Source: Hydractinia symbiolongicarpus (lineage: Eukaryota; Cnidaria; Hydrozoa; Anthoathecata; Hydractiniidae). From it: a DNA stretch of 64,000 nt. Below the pieces are notes generated by a model, which did not search any database, was not told the DNA's origin, and saw only the letters and a list, made by a program, of their open reading frames with translations. Shown here piece by piece: positions 47,170 to 59,020 of the stretch. The position numbers and the translations under genes were made by a program. Position 1 is the stretch's first letter, and each line of letters starts with the position of its first letter. The stretch lies in assembly GCF_029227915.1 (NCBI RefSeq), contig NC_079880.1:5148001-5212000 (forward strand), in the 5' to 3' direction.

Positions 47170-49200
47170 CTACAAGTCTCATGCGTTTTAGTGGTGAAAA
47201 AGTAATTTAAAAAATCGTTTGGGAAATGAGTTTACTCCCTGGGTACTTTCTTTGTATACTTTTGACTATACGGGCCGAGTCCGGGATTTACAGGAAATCG
47301 CAGGTTTTCGTTTGCCGGCGATTAAACTTCTTTTATTCAGCGTCTCATCAAAAATGAAAACATTTTTGAAAACTACAAGTCTCATGCGTTTTAGTGGTGA
47401 AAAAATAATTTAAAAAATCGTTCGGGAAATGAGTTTACTCCCTGGGTACTTTCTTTGTATACTTTTGACAAAACGGGCCGAGTCCGGGATTTACGGGAAA
47501 TCGCAGGTTTTCGTTTGCCGGCGATTAAACTTCTTTTATTCAGCGTCTCATCAAATATGAAAACATTTTTGAAAACTACAAGTCTCATGCGTTTTAGTGG
47601 TGAAAAAATAATTTAAAAAATCGTTCGGAAAATGAGTTTACTCCCTGGGTACTTTCTTTGTATACTCTGGACTATACGGGCCAAGTCCGGGATTTACGGA
47701 AAATCGCGGATTTTCGTTTGAGTGCGAATAAACTTCTTTTATTCAGCGTCTCATCAAAAATAAAAATATTTTTGAAAACTACAAGTCTCATGCGTTGTAG
47801 TGGTGAAAAAATAATTTAAAAAATCGTTCGGAAAATGAGTTTACTCCCTGGGTACTTTCTTTGTATACTTTTGACTATGCGGGCCGAGTCCGGGGTTTAC
47901 GGGAAATGGCGGGTTTTCGTTTGCCGGCGATTACACTTCTTTTATTCAGCGTCTCATCAAAAATGAAAACATTTTTAAAAACTACAAGTCTCATGCGTTG
48001 TAGTGGTGAAAAAATAATTTAAAAAATCGTTCGGAAAATGAGTTTACTCCCTGGGTAATTTCTTTGTATACTTTTGACTATACGGGCCGAGTCATGGGTT
48101 TACGGGAAATGGCGGGATTTCGTTTGCCGGCCATTTAACTTCTTTTTTTCAGCGTCTCAACAAAAATGAAAACATTTTTAAAAACTACAAGTCTCATGCG
48201 TTTTAGTGGTGAAAAAGTAATTTAAAAAATCGTTTGGGAAATGAGTTTACTCCCTGGGTACTTTCTTTGTATACTTTTGACTATACGGGCCGAGTCCGGG
48301 ATTTACAGGAAATCGCAGGTTTTCGTTTGCCGGCGATTAAACTTCTTTTATTCAGCGTCTCATCAAAAATGAAAACATTTTTGAAAACTACAAGTCTCAT
48401 GCGTTTTAGTGGTGAAAAAATAATTTAAAAAATCGTTCGGGAAATGAGTTTACTCCCTGGGTACTTTCTTTGTATACTTTTGACAAAACGGGCCGAGTCC
48501 GGGATTTACGGGAAATCGCAGGTTTTCGTTTGCCGGCGATTAAACTTCTTTTATTCAGCGTCTCATCAAATATGAAAACATTTTTGAAAACTACAAGTCT
48601 CATGCGTTTTAGTGGTGAAAAAATAATTTAAAAAATCGTTCGGAAAATGAGTTTACTCCCTGGGTACTTTCTTTGTATACTCTGGACTATACGGGCCAAG
48701 TCCGGGATTTACGGAAAATCGCGGATTTTCGTTTGAGTGCGAATAAACTTCTTTTATTCAGCGTCTCATCAAAAATAAAAATATTTTTGAAAACTACAAG
48801 TCTCATGCGTTGTAGTGGTGAAAAAATAATTTAAAAAATCGTTCGGAAAATGAGTTTACTCCCTGGGTACTTTCTTTGTATACTTTTGACTATGCGGGCC
48901 GAGTGCGGGGTTTACGGGAAATGGCGGGTTTTCGTTTGCCGGCGATTACACTTCTTTTATTCAGCGTCTCATCAAAAATGAAAACATTTTTAAAAACTAC
49001 AAGTCTCATGCGTTGTAGTGGTGAAAAAATAATTTAAAAAATCGTTCGGAAAATGAGTTTACTCCCTGGGTAATTTCTTTGTATACTTTTGACTATACGG
49101 GCCGAGTCATGGGTTTACGGGAAATGGCGGGATTTCGTTTGCCGGCCATTTAACTTCTTTTTTTCAGCGTCTCAACAAAAATGAAAACATTTTTAAAAAC
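47170..49200 (+). repeat. 5-monomer tandem duplication (1015 bp)
   Basis: About 47170-48184 and 48185-49199 match closely at an offset of 1014-1015, including ATTTACAGGAAATCG, GACAAAACGGG and GTATACTCTGGAC. One difference is GAGTCCGGGG versus GAGTGCGGGG near 48903. Confidence 0.86.
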
Positions 49201-50839
49201 TATAAGTCTCATGGGTTTTAGTGGTGAAATAATAATTTAAAAAATCGTTCGGGAAATGAGTTTACATCCCGGGTACTTTCTTTACTATACGGGCCGAGTC
49301 CGGGATTTACGGGAAATCGCAGGTTTTCGTTTGCCGGCGATTAAACTTCTTTTATTCAGCGTCTCATCAAAAATGAAAACATTTTTGAAAACTACAAGTC
49401 TCATGCGTTTTAGTGGTGAAAAAATATTTTAAAAAATCGTTCGAAAATGAGCTTACATCGCGGGTACTTTCTTTACTATACGGGCGAGTCCGGGATTTAC
49501 TGGAAATCGCAGGTTTTCGTTTGCCGGCGATTAAACTTCTTTCATTCAGCGTCTCATCGAAAATGAAAACATTTTTAAAAACTACAAGTCTCGTGCGTTT
49601 TAGTGGTGAAAAAATAATTTAAAAAATCGTTCGGGAAATGAGTTTACTCCCTGGGTACTTTCTTTGTATACTTTTGACAATACGGGCCGAGTCCGGGATT
49701 TACGGGAAATCGCAGGTTTTCGTTTGCCGGCGATTAAACTTCTTTTATTCAGCGTCTTACAAAAATGAAAACATTTTTAAAAACTACAAGTCTCATGCGT
49801 TTTAGTGGTGAAAAAATAATTTAAAAAATCGTTCGGGAAATGAGTTTACTCCCTGGGTACTTTTTTTGTATACTTTTGACAATACGGGCCGAGTCCGGGA
49901 TTTACGGGAAATCGCAGGTTTTTGTTTGCCGGCGATTAAACTTCTTTTATTCAGCGTCTCATCAAAAATGAAAACATTTTTAAAAACTACAAGTCTCATG
50001 TGTTTTAGTGGTGAAAAAAAAAATTAAAAAATCGCTCGGGAAATGAGTTTACTCCCTAGGTACTTTCTTTGTATACATTCGACTATACGGGCCAAGCCCG
50101 GGATTTACGGGAAATCGCGGGATTTCGTTTGCCGGCGATTAAACCTCTTTCATTAAGCGTCTCATCAAATATGAAAACATTTTTGAAAACTACAAGTCTC
50201 ATGCGTTTTAGTGGTGAAAATATAATTTAAAAAATCGTTCGGAAAATGAGTTTACTCCCTGGGTACTTTCTTTGTATACTTTGGACTATACGGGCCAAGT
50301 CCGGGATTTACGGGAAATCGCGGATTTTCGTTTGAGTGCGAATAAACTTCTTTTATTCAGCGTCTCATCAAAAATAAAAATATTTTTGAAAACTACAAGT
50401 CTCATGCGTTGTAGTGGTGAAAAAATAATTTAAAAAATCGTTCGGAAAATGAGTTTACTCCCTGGGTACTTTCTTTGTATACTTTTGACTATACGGGCCG
50501 AGTCCGGGGTTTACGGGAAATGGCGGGTTTTCGTTTGCCGGCGATTAAACTTCTTTTATTCAGCGTCTCATCAAAAATGAAAACATTTTTAAAAACTACA
50601 AGTCTCATGGGTTGTAGTGGTGAAAAAATAATTTAAAAAATCGTTCGGAAAATGAGTTTACTCCCTCGGTAATTTCTTTGTATACTTTTGACTATACGGG
50701 CCGAGTCATGGGTTTACGGGAAATGGCGGGATTTCGTTTGCCAGCGATTTAACCTCTTTTTTTCAGCGTCTCAACAAAAATGAAAACATTTTTAAAAACT
50801 ATAAGTCTCATGGGTTTTAGTGGTGAAATAATAATTTAA
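49201..50839 (+). repeat. Mixed monomers, two of the 192-bp class
   Basis: About eight monomers with no clear internal HOR. Two deletion monomers of the ACATC class begin near 49257 and 49450; the second also carries GCTTACATCGCGGG and GGGCGAGTCC. A class A monomer with CCCTAGG follows at about 50050, then the TTTGGAC, GCGTTGTAG-type and GATTTAACCTC types in the usual order. Confidence 0.7.
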
Positions 50840-52418
50840 AAAATCGTTCGGGAAATGAGTTTACATCCCGGGTACTTTCTTTACTATACGGGCCGAGTCC
50901 GGGATGTACGGGAAATCGCAGGTTTTCGTTTGCCGGCGATTAAACTTCTTTTATTCAGCGTCTCATCAAAAATGAAAACATTTTTAAAAACTACAAGTCT
51001 CATGCGTTTTAGTGGTGAAAAAATATTTTAAAAAATCGTTCGGGAAATGAGCTTACATCCCGGGTACTTTTTTACTATACGGGCCGAGTCCGGGATTTAC
51101 GGGAAATCGCAGGTTTTCGTTTGCCGGCGATTAAACTTCTTTTATTCAGCGTCTCATCAAAAATGAAAACATTTTTGAAATCTACAAGTCTCGTGCGTTT
51201 TAGTGGTAAAAAAATAATTTAAAAAATCGTTCGGGAAATGAGTTTACTCCCTGGGTACTTTCTTTGTATACTTTTGACAATACGGGCCGAGTCCGGGATT
51301 TACGGGAAATCGCAGGTTTTCGTTTGCCGGCGATTAAACTTCTTTTATTCAGCGTCTCATCAAATATGAAAACATTTTTGAAAACTGCAAGTCTCATGCG
51401 TTTTAGTGGTGAAAAAATAATTTAAAAAATCGTTCGGAAAATGAGTTTACTCCCTGGGTACTTTCTTTGTATACTTTGGACTATACGGGCCGAGTCCGGG
51501 ATTTACGGGAAATCGCGGATTTTCGTTTGAGTGCGAATAAACTTCTTTTATTCAGCGTCTCATCAAAAATGAAAACATTTTTGAAAACTAAAGTCTCATG
51601 CGTTGTAGTGGTGAAAAAATAATTTAAAAAATCGTTCGGGAAATGAGTTTACATCCCGGGTACTTTCTTTACTATACGGGCCGAGTCCGGGATTTACGGG
51701 AAATCGCAGGTTTTCGTTTGCCGGCGATTAAACTTCTTTTATTCAGCGTCTCATCAAAAATGAAAACATTTTTGAAAACTACAAGTCTCTTGCGTTTTAG
51801 TGGTGAAAAAACATTTTAAAAAATCGTTCGGGAAATGAGCTTACATCCCGGGTACTTTCTTTACTATACGGGCCGAGTCCGGGATTTACGGGAAATCGCA
51901 GGTTTTCGTTTGCCGGCGATTAAACTTCTTTTATTCAGCGTCTCATCAAAAATGAAAACATTTTTGAAATCTACAAGTCTCGTGCGTTTTAGTGGTAAAA
52001 AAATAATTTAAAAAATCGTTCGGGAAATGAGTTTACTCCCTGGGTACTTTCTTTGTATACTTTTGACAATACGGGTCGAGTCCGGGATTTACGGGAAATC
52101 ACAGGTTTTCGTTTGCCGGCGATTAAACTTCTTTTATTCAGCGTCTCATCAAATATGAAAACATTTTTAAAAACTACAAGTCTCATGCGTTTTAGTGGTG
52201 AAAAAATAATTTAAAAAATCGTTCGGAAAATGAGTTTATTCCCTGGGTACTTTCTTTGTATACTTTGGACTATACGGGCCGAGTCCGGGATTTACGGGAA
52301 ATCGCGGATTTTCGTTTGAGTGCGAATAAACTTCTTTTATTCAGCGTCTCATCAAAAATGAAAACATTTTTGAAAACTACAAGTCTCATGCGTTGTAGTG
52401 GTGAAAAAATAATTTAAA
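50840..52418 (+). repeat. 4-monomer tandem duplication (789 bp)
   Basis: Positions 50862 and 51651 (ACATCCCGGGTAC) and the markers GAAATCTACAAGTCTCGTGCG and GAGTGCGAATAAAC recur at an offset of 789. Two of the four units are 192-bp deletion monomers, which explains a period well below 4 x 203. Differences include ACATTTTAAAAAATC versus ATATTTTAAAAAATC. Confidence 0.82.
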
Positions 52419-52419
52419 A

Positions 52420-54594
52420 AATCGTTCGGAAAATGAGTTTACTCCCTGGGTACTTTCTTTTTATACTTTTGACTTTACGGGCCGAGTCCGGGGTTTACGG
52501 GAAATGGCGGGTTTTCGTTTGCCGGCGATTAAACTTCTTTTATTCAGCGTCTCATCAAAAATGAAAACATTTTTGAAATCTACAAGTCTCGTGCGTTTTA
52601 GTGGTAAAAAAATAATTTAAAAAATCGTTCGGGAAATGAGTTTACTCCCTGGGTACTCTCTTTGAATACTTTTGACAATACGGGCCGAGTCCGGGATTTA
52701 CGGGAAATCGCAGGTTTTCGTTTGCCGGCGATTAAACTTCTTTTATTCAGCGTCTCATCAAATATGAAAACATTTTTGAAAACTACAAGTCTCATGCGTT
52801 TTAGTGGTGAAAAATAATTTAAAAAATCGTTCGGAAAATGAGTTTACTCCCTGGGTACTTTCTTTGTATACTTTGGACTATACGGGCCGAGTCCGGGATT
52901 TACGGGAAATCGCGGATTTTCGTTTGAGTGCGAATAAACTTCTTTTATTCAGCGTCTCATCAAAAATGAAAACATTTTTGAAAACTACAAGTCTCATGCG
53001 TTGTAGTGGTGAAAAAATAATTTAAAAAATCGTTCGGAAAATGAGTTTACTCCCTGGGTACTTTCTTTGTATAATTTTGACTTTACGGGCCGAGTCCGGG
53101 GTTTACGGGAAATGGCGGGTTTTCGTTTGCCGGCGATTAAACTTCTTTTATTCAGCGTCTCATCAAAAATGAAAACGTTTTTAAAAACTACAAGTCTCAT
53201 GCGTTGTAGTGGTGAAAAAATAATTTAAAAAATCGTTCGGAAAATGAGTTTACTCCCTGGGTACTCTCTTTGTATACTTTGGCCTATACGGGCCGAGTCC
53301 GGGATTTACGGGAAATCGCGGATTTTCGTTTGAGTGCGAATAAACTTCTTTTATTCAGCGTCTCATCAAAAATGAAAACATTTTTGAAAACTACAAGTCT
53401 CATGCGTTGTAGTGGGGAAAAAATAATTTAAAAAATCGTTCGGAAAATGAGTTTACTCCCTGGGTACTTTCTTTGTATACTTTTGACTTTACGGGCCGAG
53501 TCCGGGGTTTACGGGAAATGGCGGGTTTTCGTTTGCCGGCGATTAAACTTCTTTTATTCAGCGTCTCATCAAAAATGAAAACATTTTTGAAATCTACAAG
53601 TCTCGTGCGTTTTAGTGGTAAAAAAATAATTTAAAAAATCGTTCGGGAAATGAGTTTACTCCCTGGGTACTCTCTTTGAATACTTTTGACAATACGGGCC
53701 GAGTCCGGGATTTACGGGAAATCGCAGGTTTTCGTTTGCCGGCGATTAAACTTCTTTTATTCAGCGTCTCATCAAATATGAAAACATTTTTGAAAACTAC
53801 AAGTCTCATGCGTTTTAGTGGTGAAAAATAATTTAAAAAATCGTTCGGAAAATGAGTTTACTCCCTGGGTACTTTCTTTGTATACTTTGGACTATACGGG
53901 CCGAGTCCGGGATTTACGGGAAATCGCGGATTTTCGTTTGAGTGCGAATAAACTTCTTTTATTCAGCGTCTCATCAAAAATGAAAACATTTTTGAAAACT
54001 ACAAGTCTCATGCGTTGTAGTGGTGAAAAAATAATTTAAAAAATCGTTCGGAAAATGAGTTTACTCCCTGGGTACTTTCTTTGTATAATTTTGACTTTAC
54101 GGGCCGAGTCCGGGGTTTACGGGAAATGGCGGGTTTTCGTTTGCCGGCGATTAAACTTCTTTTATTCAGCGTCTCATCAAAAATGAAAACGTTTTTAAAA
54201 ACTACAAGTCTCATGCGTTGTAGTGGTGAAAAAATAATTTAAAAAATCGTTCGGAAAATGAGTTTACTCCCTGGGTATTCTCTTTGTATACTTTGGCCTA
54301 TACGGGCCGAGTCCGGGATTTACGGGAAATCGCGGATTTTCGTTTGAGTGCGAATAAACTTCTTTTATTCAGCGTCTCATCAAAAATGAAAACATTTTTG
54401 AAAACTACAAGTCTCATGCGTTGTAGTGGGGAAAAAATAATTTAAAAAATCGTTCGGAAAATGAGTTTACTCCCTGGGTACTTTCTTTGTATACTTTTGA
54501 CTTTACGGGCCGAGTCCGGGGTTTACGGGAAATGGCGGGTTTTCGTTTGCCGGCGATTAAACTTCTTTTATTCAGCGTCTCATCAAAAATGAAA
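52420..54594 (+). repeat. 5-monomer tandem duplication (1014 bp)
   Basis: Positions 52420-53580 and 53434-54594 match at an offset of 1014, with markers GACTTTACGGG, GGTACTCTCTTTG(A/T)ATAC and CTTTGGCCTATACGGG. Copies differ by isolated bases such as GGGTACTCTC/GGGTATTCTC near 54276. Confidence 0.85.
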
Positions 54595-56287
54595 ACATTT
54601 GTAAAAACTACAAGTCTCATGCGTTGTAGTGGTGAAAAAATAATTTAAAAAATCGTTCGGAAAATGAGTTTACTCCCTGGGTAATTTCTTTGTATACTTT
54701 TGACTATACGGGCCGAGTCAGGGGTTTACGGGAAATGGCGGGTTTTCGTTTGCCGGCGATTTAACTTCTTTTTTTCAGCGTCTCATCAATAATGAAAACA
54801 TTTTTAAAAACTTTAAGTCTCATGGGTTTTAGTGGTGAAAAAATAATTTAAAAAATCGTTCGGGAAATGAGTTTACTCCCTGGGTACTTTCTTTGTATAC
54901 TTTTGACTATACGGGCCAAGCCGGGATTTACGGGAAATCGCAAGTTTTCGTTTGCCGGCGATTAAACTTCTTTTATTCAGCGTTTCATCAAAAATGAAAA
55001 CATTTTTAAAAACTACAAGTCTTATGCGTTTTAGTGGTGAAAAAATAATTTAAAAAATCGTTCAGGAAATGAGTTTACTCACAGGGTACTTTCTTTGTAT
55101 ACATTCGACTATACGGGCCAAGCCCGGGATTTACGGGAAATCGCGGGTTTTCGTTTTCCGGCGATTAAACCTCTTTCATTAAGCGTCTCATCAAAAATGA
55201 AAACATTTTTGAAAACTACAAGTCTCATGCGTTTTAGTGGTGAAAAAGTAATTTAAAAAATCGTTCGGGAAATGAGTTTACTCCCTGGGTACTTTCTTTG
55301 TATACTTTTGACTATACGCGCCGAGTCCGGGATTTACGGGAAATCGCGGATCTTCGTTTGCCGGCGATTAAACTTCTTTTATTCAGCGTCCCATCAAATA
55401 TGAAAATATTTTTGAAAACTACAAGTCTCATGCGTTTAGTGGTAAAAAAATAATATAAAAAATCGTTCGGGAAATGAGTTTACTCCCTGGGTACTTTCTC
55501 TGTATACTTTTGACTATACGGGGCGAGTCCGGGGTTTACAGGAAATGGCGGGTTTTCGTTTGCCGGCGATTAAACTTCTTTTATTCAGCGTCTCATCAAA
55601 AATGAAAACATTTTTGAAAACTACAAGTCTCATGCGTTTTAGTGGTGAAAAGATAATTTAAAAAATCATTTTGGAAATGAGTTTACTCACAGGGTACTTT
55701 CTTTGTAAACGGTCGACTATACGGGCCAAGCCCGGGATTTACGGGAAATCGCGGGTTTTCGTTTGCTGACGATTAAACCACTTTCATTAAGCGTCTCGTC
55801 AAAAATGAAAACATTTCTGAAAACTACAAGTCTCGTGCGTTTTAGTGGTGAAAAAATAATTTAAAAAATCGTTCGGGAAATGAGTTTACTCCCTGGGTAC
55901 TTTCTCTGTATACTTTTGACTATACGAGTCGAGTCAGGGGCTTACGGGAAATCGCGGGTTTTCGTTTGCCGGCGATTAAACTTCTTTTATTCAGCGTCTC
56001 ATCAAAAATGAAAACATTTTTGAAAACTACAAGTCTCATGCGTTTTAGTGGTGAAAAGATAATTTAAAAAATCGTTTTGGAAATGAGTTTACTCACAGGG
56101 TACTTTCTTTGTAAACATTCGACTATACGGGCCAAGCCCGGGATTTACGGGAAATCGCGGGTTTTCGTTTGCTGGCGATTAAACCACTTTCATTAAGCGT
56201 CTCATCAAAAATGAAAACATTTCTGAAAACTACAAGTCTCATGCGTTTTAGTGGTGAAAAAATAATTTAAAAAATCGTTCGGGAAAT
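54595..56287 (+). repeat. Ordered marker-monomer block, right arm
   Basis: In order: a GATTTAACTTC monomer with GGTAATTTC, a CAAGCCGGGATTT monomer with GCGTTTCATC and CTTATGCG, a CGTTTTCCGGCG monomer, the CCCATCAAATATG/AATATAAAAAATCG monomer (55330-55470), a GGGCGAGTCCGGGG monomer, and CTGACGATTAAACCAC. Most of this order recurs at 62.2-63.2 kb (offset about 7380 for the later part) and, inverted, in the left arm. Confidence 0.78.
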
Positions 56288-56479
56288 GAGTTTACTCACA
56301 GGGTACTTTCTTTGTATACATTCAACTATACAGGCAAAGCGCGGTATGGCTGGTTTTCGTTTGCCGGCGATTAAACTTCTTTTATTCAGCGTCTCATCAA
56401 AAATGAAAACATTTTTGAAAACTACAAGTCTCATGCGTTTTAGTGGTGAAAAGATAATTTAAAAAATCGTTTTGGAAAT
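56288..56479 (+). repeat. 192-bp deletion monomer, GCGCGGTATGG class
   Basis: The GC-rich core is replaced by TATACAGGCAAAGCGCGG followed by TATGGCTGG, 11 nt shorter than normal, then GTTTTCG resumes. This deletion is independent of the ACATC class because the GTATACATTCAAC segment is intact. Related copies begin at 57443 and at about 59044 and 60444. Confidence 0.82.
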
Positions 56480-57271
56480 AAGTTTACTCACAGGGTACTT
56501 TCTTTGTAAACGGTCGACTATACGGGCGGGTTTTCGTTTGCTGACGATTAAACCACTTTCATTAAGCGTCTCATCAAAAATGAAAACATTTCTGAAAACT
56601 ACAAGTCTCGTGCGTTTTAGTGGTGAAAAAATAATTTAAAAAATCGTTCGGGAAATGAGTTTACTCACTGGGTACTTTCTCTGTATACTTTTGACTATAC
56701 GGGTCGAGTCAGGGGCTTACGGGAAATCGCGGGTTTTCGTTTGCCGGCGATTAAACTTCTTTTATTCAGCGTCTCATCAAAAATGAAAACATTTTTGAAA
56801 ACTACAAGTCTCATGCGTTTTAGTGGTGAAAAGACAATTTAAAAAATCGTTTTGGAAATGAGTTTACTCACAGGGTACTTTCTTTGTAAACGGTCGACTA
56901 TACGGGCGGGTTTTCGTTTGCTGACGATTAAACCACTTTCATTAAGCGTCTCATCAAAAATGAAAACATTTCTGAAAACTACAAGTCTCGTGCGTTTTAG
57001 TGGTGAAAAAATAATTTAAAAAATCGTTCGGGAAATGAGTTTACTCCCTGGGTACTTTCTCTGTATACTTTTGACTATACGGGTCGAGTCAGGGGCTTAC
57101 GGGAAATCGCGGGTTTTCGTTTGCCGGCGATTAAACTTCTTTTATTCAGCGTCTCATCAAAAATGAAAACATTTTTGAAAACTACAAGTCTCATGCGTTT
57201 TAGTGGTGCAAAGATAATTTAAAAAATCGTTTTGGAAATGAGTTTACTCACAGGGTACTTTCTTTGTAAAC
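56353..57271 (+). repeat. 2-monomer (380-bp) tandem repeat, ~2.4 copies
   Basis: Landmarks at 56461, 56841 and about 57221 are 380 apart. Each dimer combines one 203-bp monomer with one 177-bp monomer. This is the shortest multi-monomer HOR in the window. Confidence 0.83.
56480..56656 (+). repeat. 177-bp monomer with 26-nt core deletion
   Basis: GGTCGACTATACGGGC runs directly into GGGTTTTCGTTTGCTG, removing the 26 nt that normally hold CAAGCCCGGGATTTACGGG and AAATCGC. A 2-nt GC overlap is present at the deletion point. The probable undeleted parent, with the same GGTCGAC and CTGACG markers, is at about 55684-55860. A second deleted copy is 56860-57036. The perfect CGGGC dyad is lost in these units. 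Confidence 0.85.
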
Positions 57272-57399
57272 ATTCGACTATACGGGCCAAGCCCGGGATT
57301 TACGGGAAATCGCGGGTTTTCGTTTGCTGGCGATTAAACCACTTTCATTAAGCGTCTCATCAAAAATGAAAACATTTCTGAAAACTACAAGTCTCATGC

Positions 57400-59020
57400 G
57401 TTTTAGTGGTGAAAAAATAATTTAAAAAATCGTTCGGGAAATGAGTTTACTCACAGGGTACTTTCTTTGTATACATTCAACTATACAGGCAAAGCGCGGT
57501 ATGGCTGGTTTTCGTTTGCCGGCGATTAAACTTCTTTTATTCAGCGTCTCATCAAAAATGAAAACATTTTTAAAAACTATAAGTCTCATGGGTTTTAGTG
57601 GTGAAATAATAATTTAAAAAATCGTTCGGGAAATGAGTTTACATCCCGGGTACTTTCTTTACTATACGGGTCGAGTCCGGGATTTACGGAAATCGCAGGT
57701 TTTCGTTTGCCGGCGATTAAACTTCTTTTATTTAGCGTATCATCAAAAATGAAAACATTTTTGAAAACTACAAGTCTCATGCGTTTTAGGGGTGAAAAAA
57801 TAATTTAAAAAATCGTTCGGGAAATGAGTTTACTCCCTGGGTACTTTCTTTGTATACTTTTGAAAATACGGGCCGAGTCCGGGATTTACGGGAAATCGCA
57901 GGTTTTCGTTTGCCGGCGATTAAACTTCTTTTATTCAGCGTCTCATCAAAAATGAAAACATTTTTAAAAACTACAACTCTCATGCGTTTTAGTGTTGAAA
58001 AAAAAAATTAAAAAATCGTTCGGTAAATGAGTTTACTCCCTAGGTACTTTCTTTGTATACATTCGACTATACGGGCCAAGCCCGGGATTTACGGGAAATC
58101 GCGGGATTTCGTTTGCCGGCGATTAAACCTCTTTCATTAAGCGTCTCATCAAATAAGAAAACATTTTTGAAAACTACAAGTCTCATGCGTTTTAGTGGTG
58201 AAAAAATAATTTAAAAAATCGTTCGGAAAATGAGTTTACTCCCTGGGTACTTTCTTTGTATACTTTGGACTATACGGGCCGAGTCCGGGATTTACGGGAA
58301 ATCGCGGATTTTCGTTTGAGTGCGAATAAACTTCTTTTATTCAGCGTCTCATCAAAAATGAAAACATTTTTGAAAACTACAAGTCTCATGCGTTGTAGTG
58401 GTGAAAAAATAATTTAAAAAATCGTTCGGAAAATGAGTTTACTCCCTGCGTACTTTCTTTGTATACTTTTGACTATACGGGCCGAGTCCGGGGTTTACGG
58501 GAAATGGCGGGTTTTCGTTTGCCGGCGATTAAACTTCTTTTATTCAGCGTCTCATCAAAAATGAAAACATTTTTAAAAACTACAAGTCTCATGCGTTGTA
58601 GTGGTGAAAAAATAATTTAAAAAATCGTTCGGAAAATGAGTTTACTCCCTGGGTAATTTCTTTGTATACTTTCGACTATACGGGCCGAGTCAGGGGTTTA
58701 CGGGAAATGGCGGGTTTTCGTTTGCCGGCGATTTAACTTCTTTTTTTCAGCGTCTCATCAAAAATGAAAACTTTTTTAAAAACTATAAGTCTCATGGGTT
58801 TTAGTGGTGAAAAAATAATTTAAGAAATCGTTCGGGAAATGAGTTTACTCCCTGGGTAATTTCTTTGTATACTTTTGACTATACGGGCCGAGCCAGGGGT
58901 TTACGGGAAATGGCGGGTTTTCGTTTGCCGGCGATTTAACTTCTTTTTTTCAGCGTCTCATCAAAAATGAAAACATTTTTAAAAACTACAAGTCTTATGC
59001 GTTTTAGTGGTGAAAAAATA
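57400..59020 (+). repeat. 8-monomer HOR (1601 bp), copy 1
   Basis: The block from about 57400 recurs at an offset of 1601 (57421 and 59022). It includes one GCGCGGTATGG monomer, one ACATC deletion monomer (57635-57825, with a further 1-nt loss in the ATTTACGGAAATC segment), a class A monomer, and TTTGGAC, GCGTTGTAG and GATTTAACTTC types. Confidence 0.82.
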
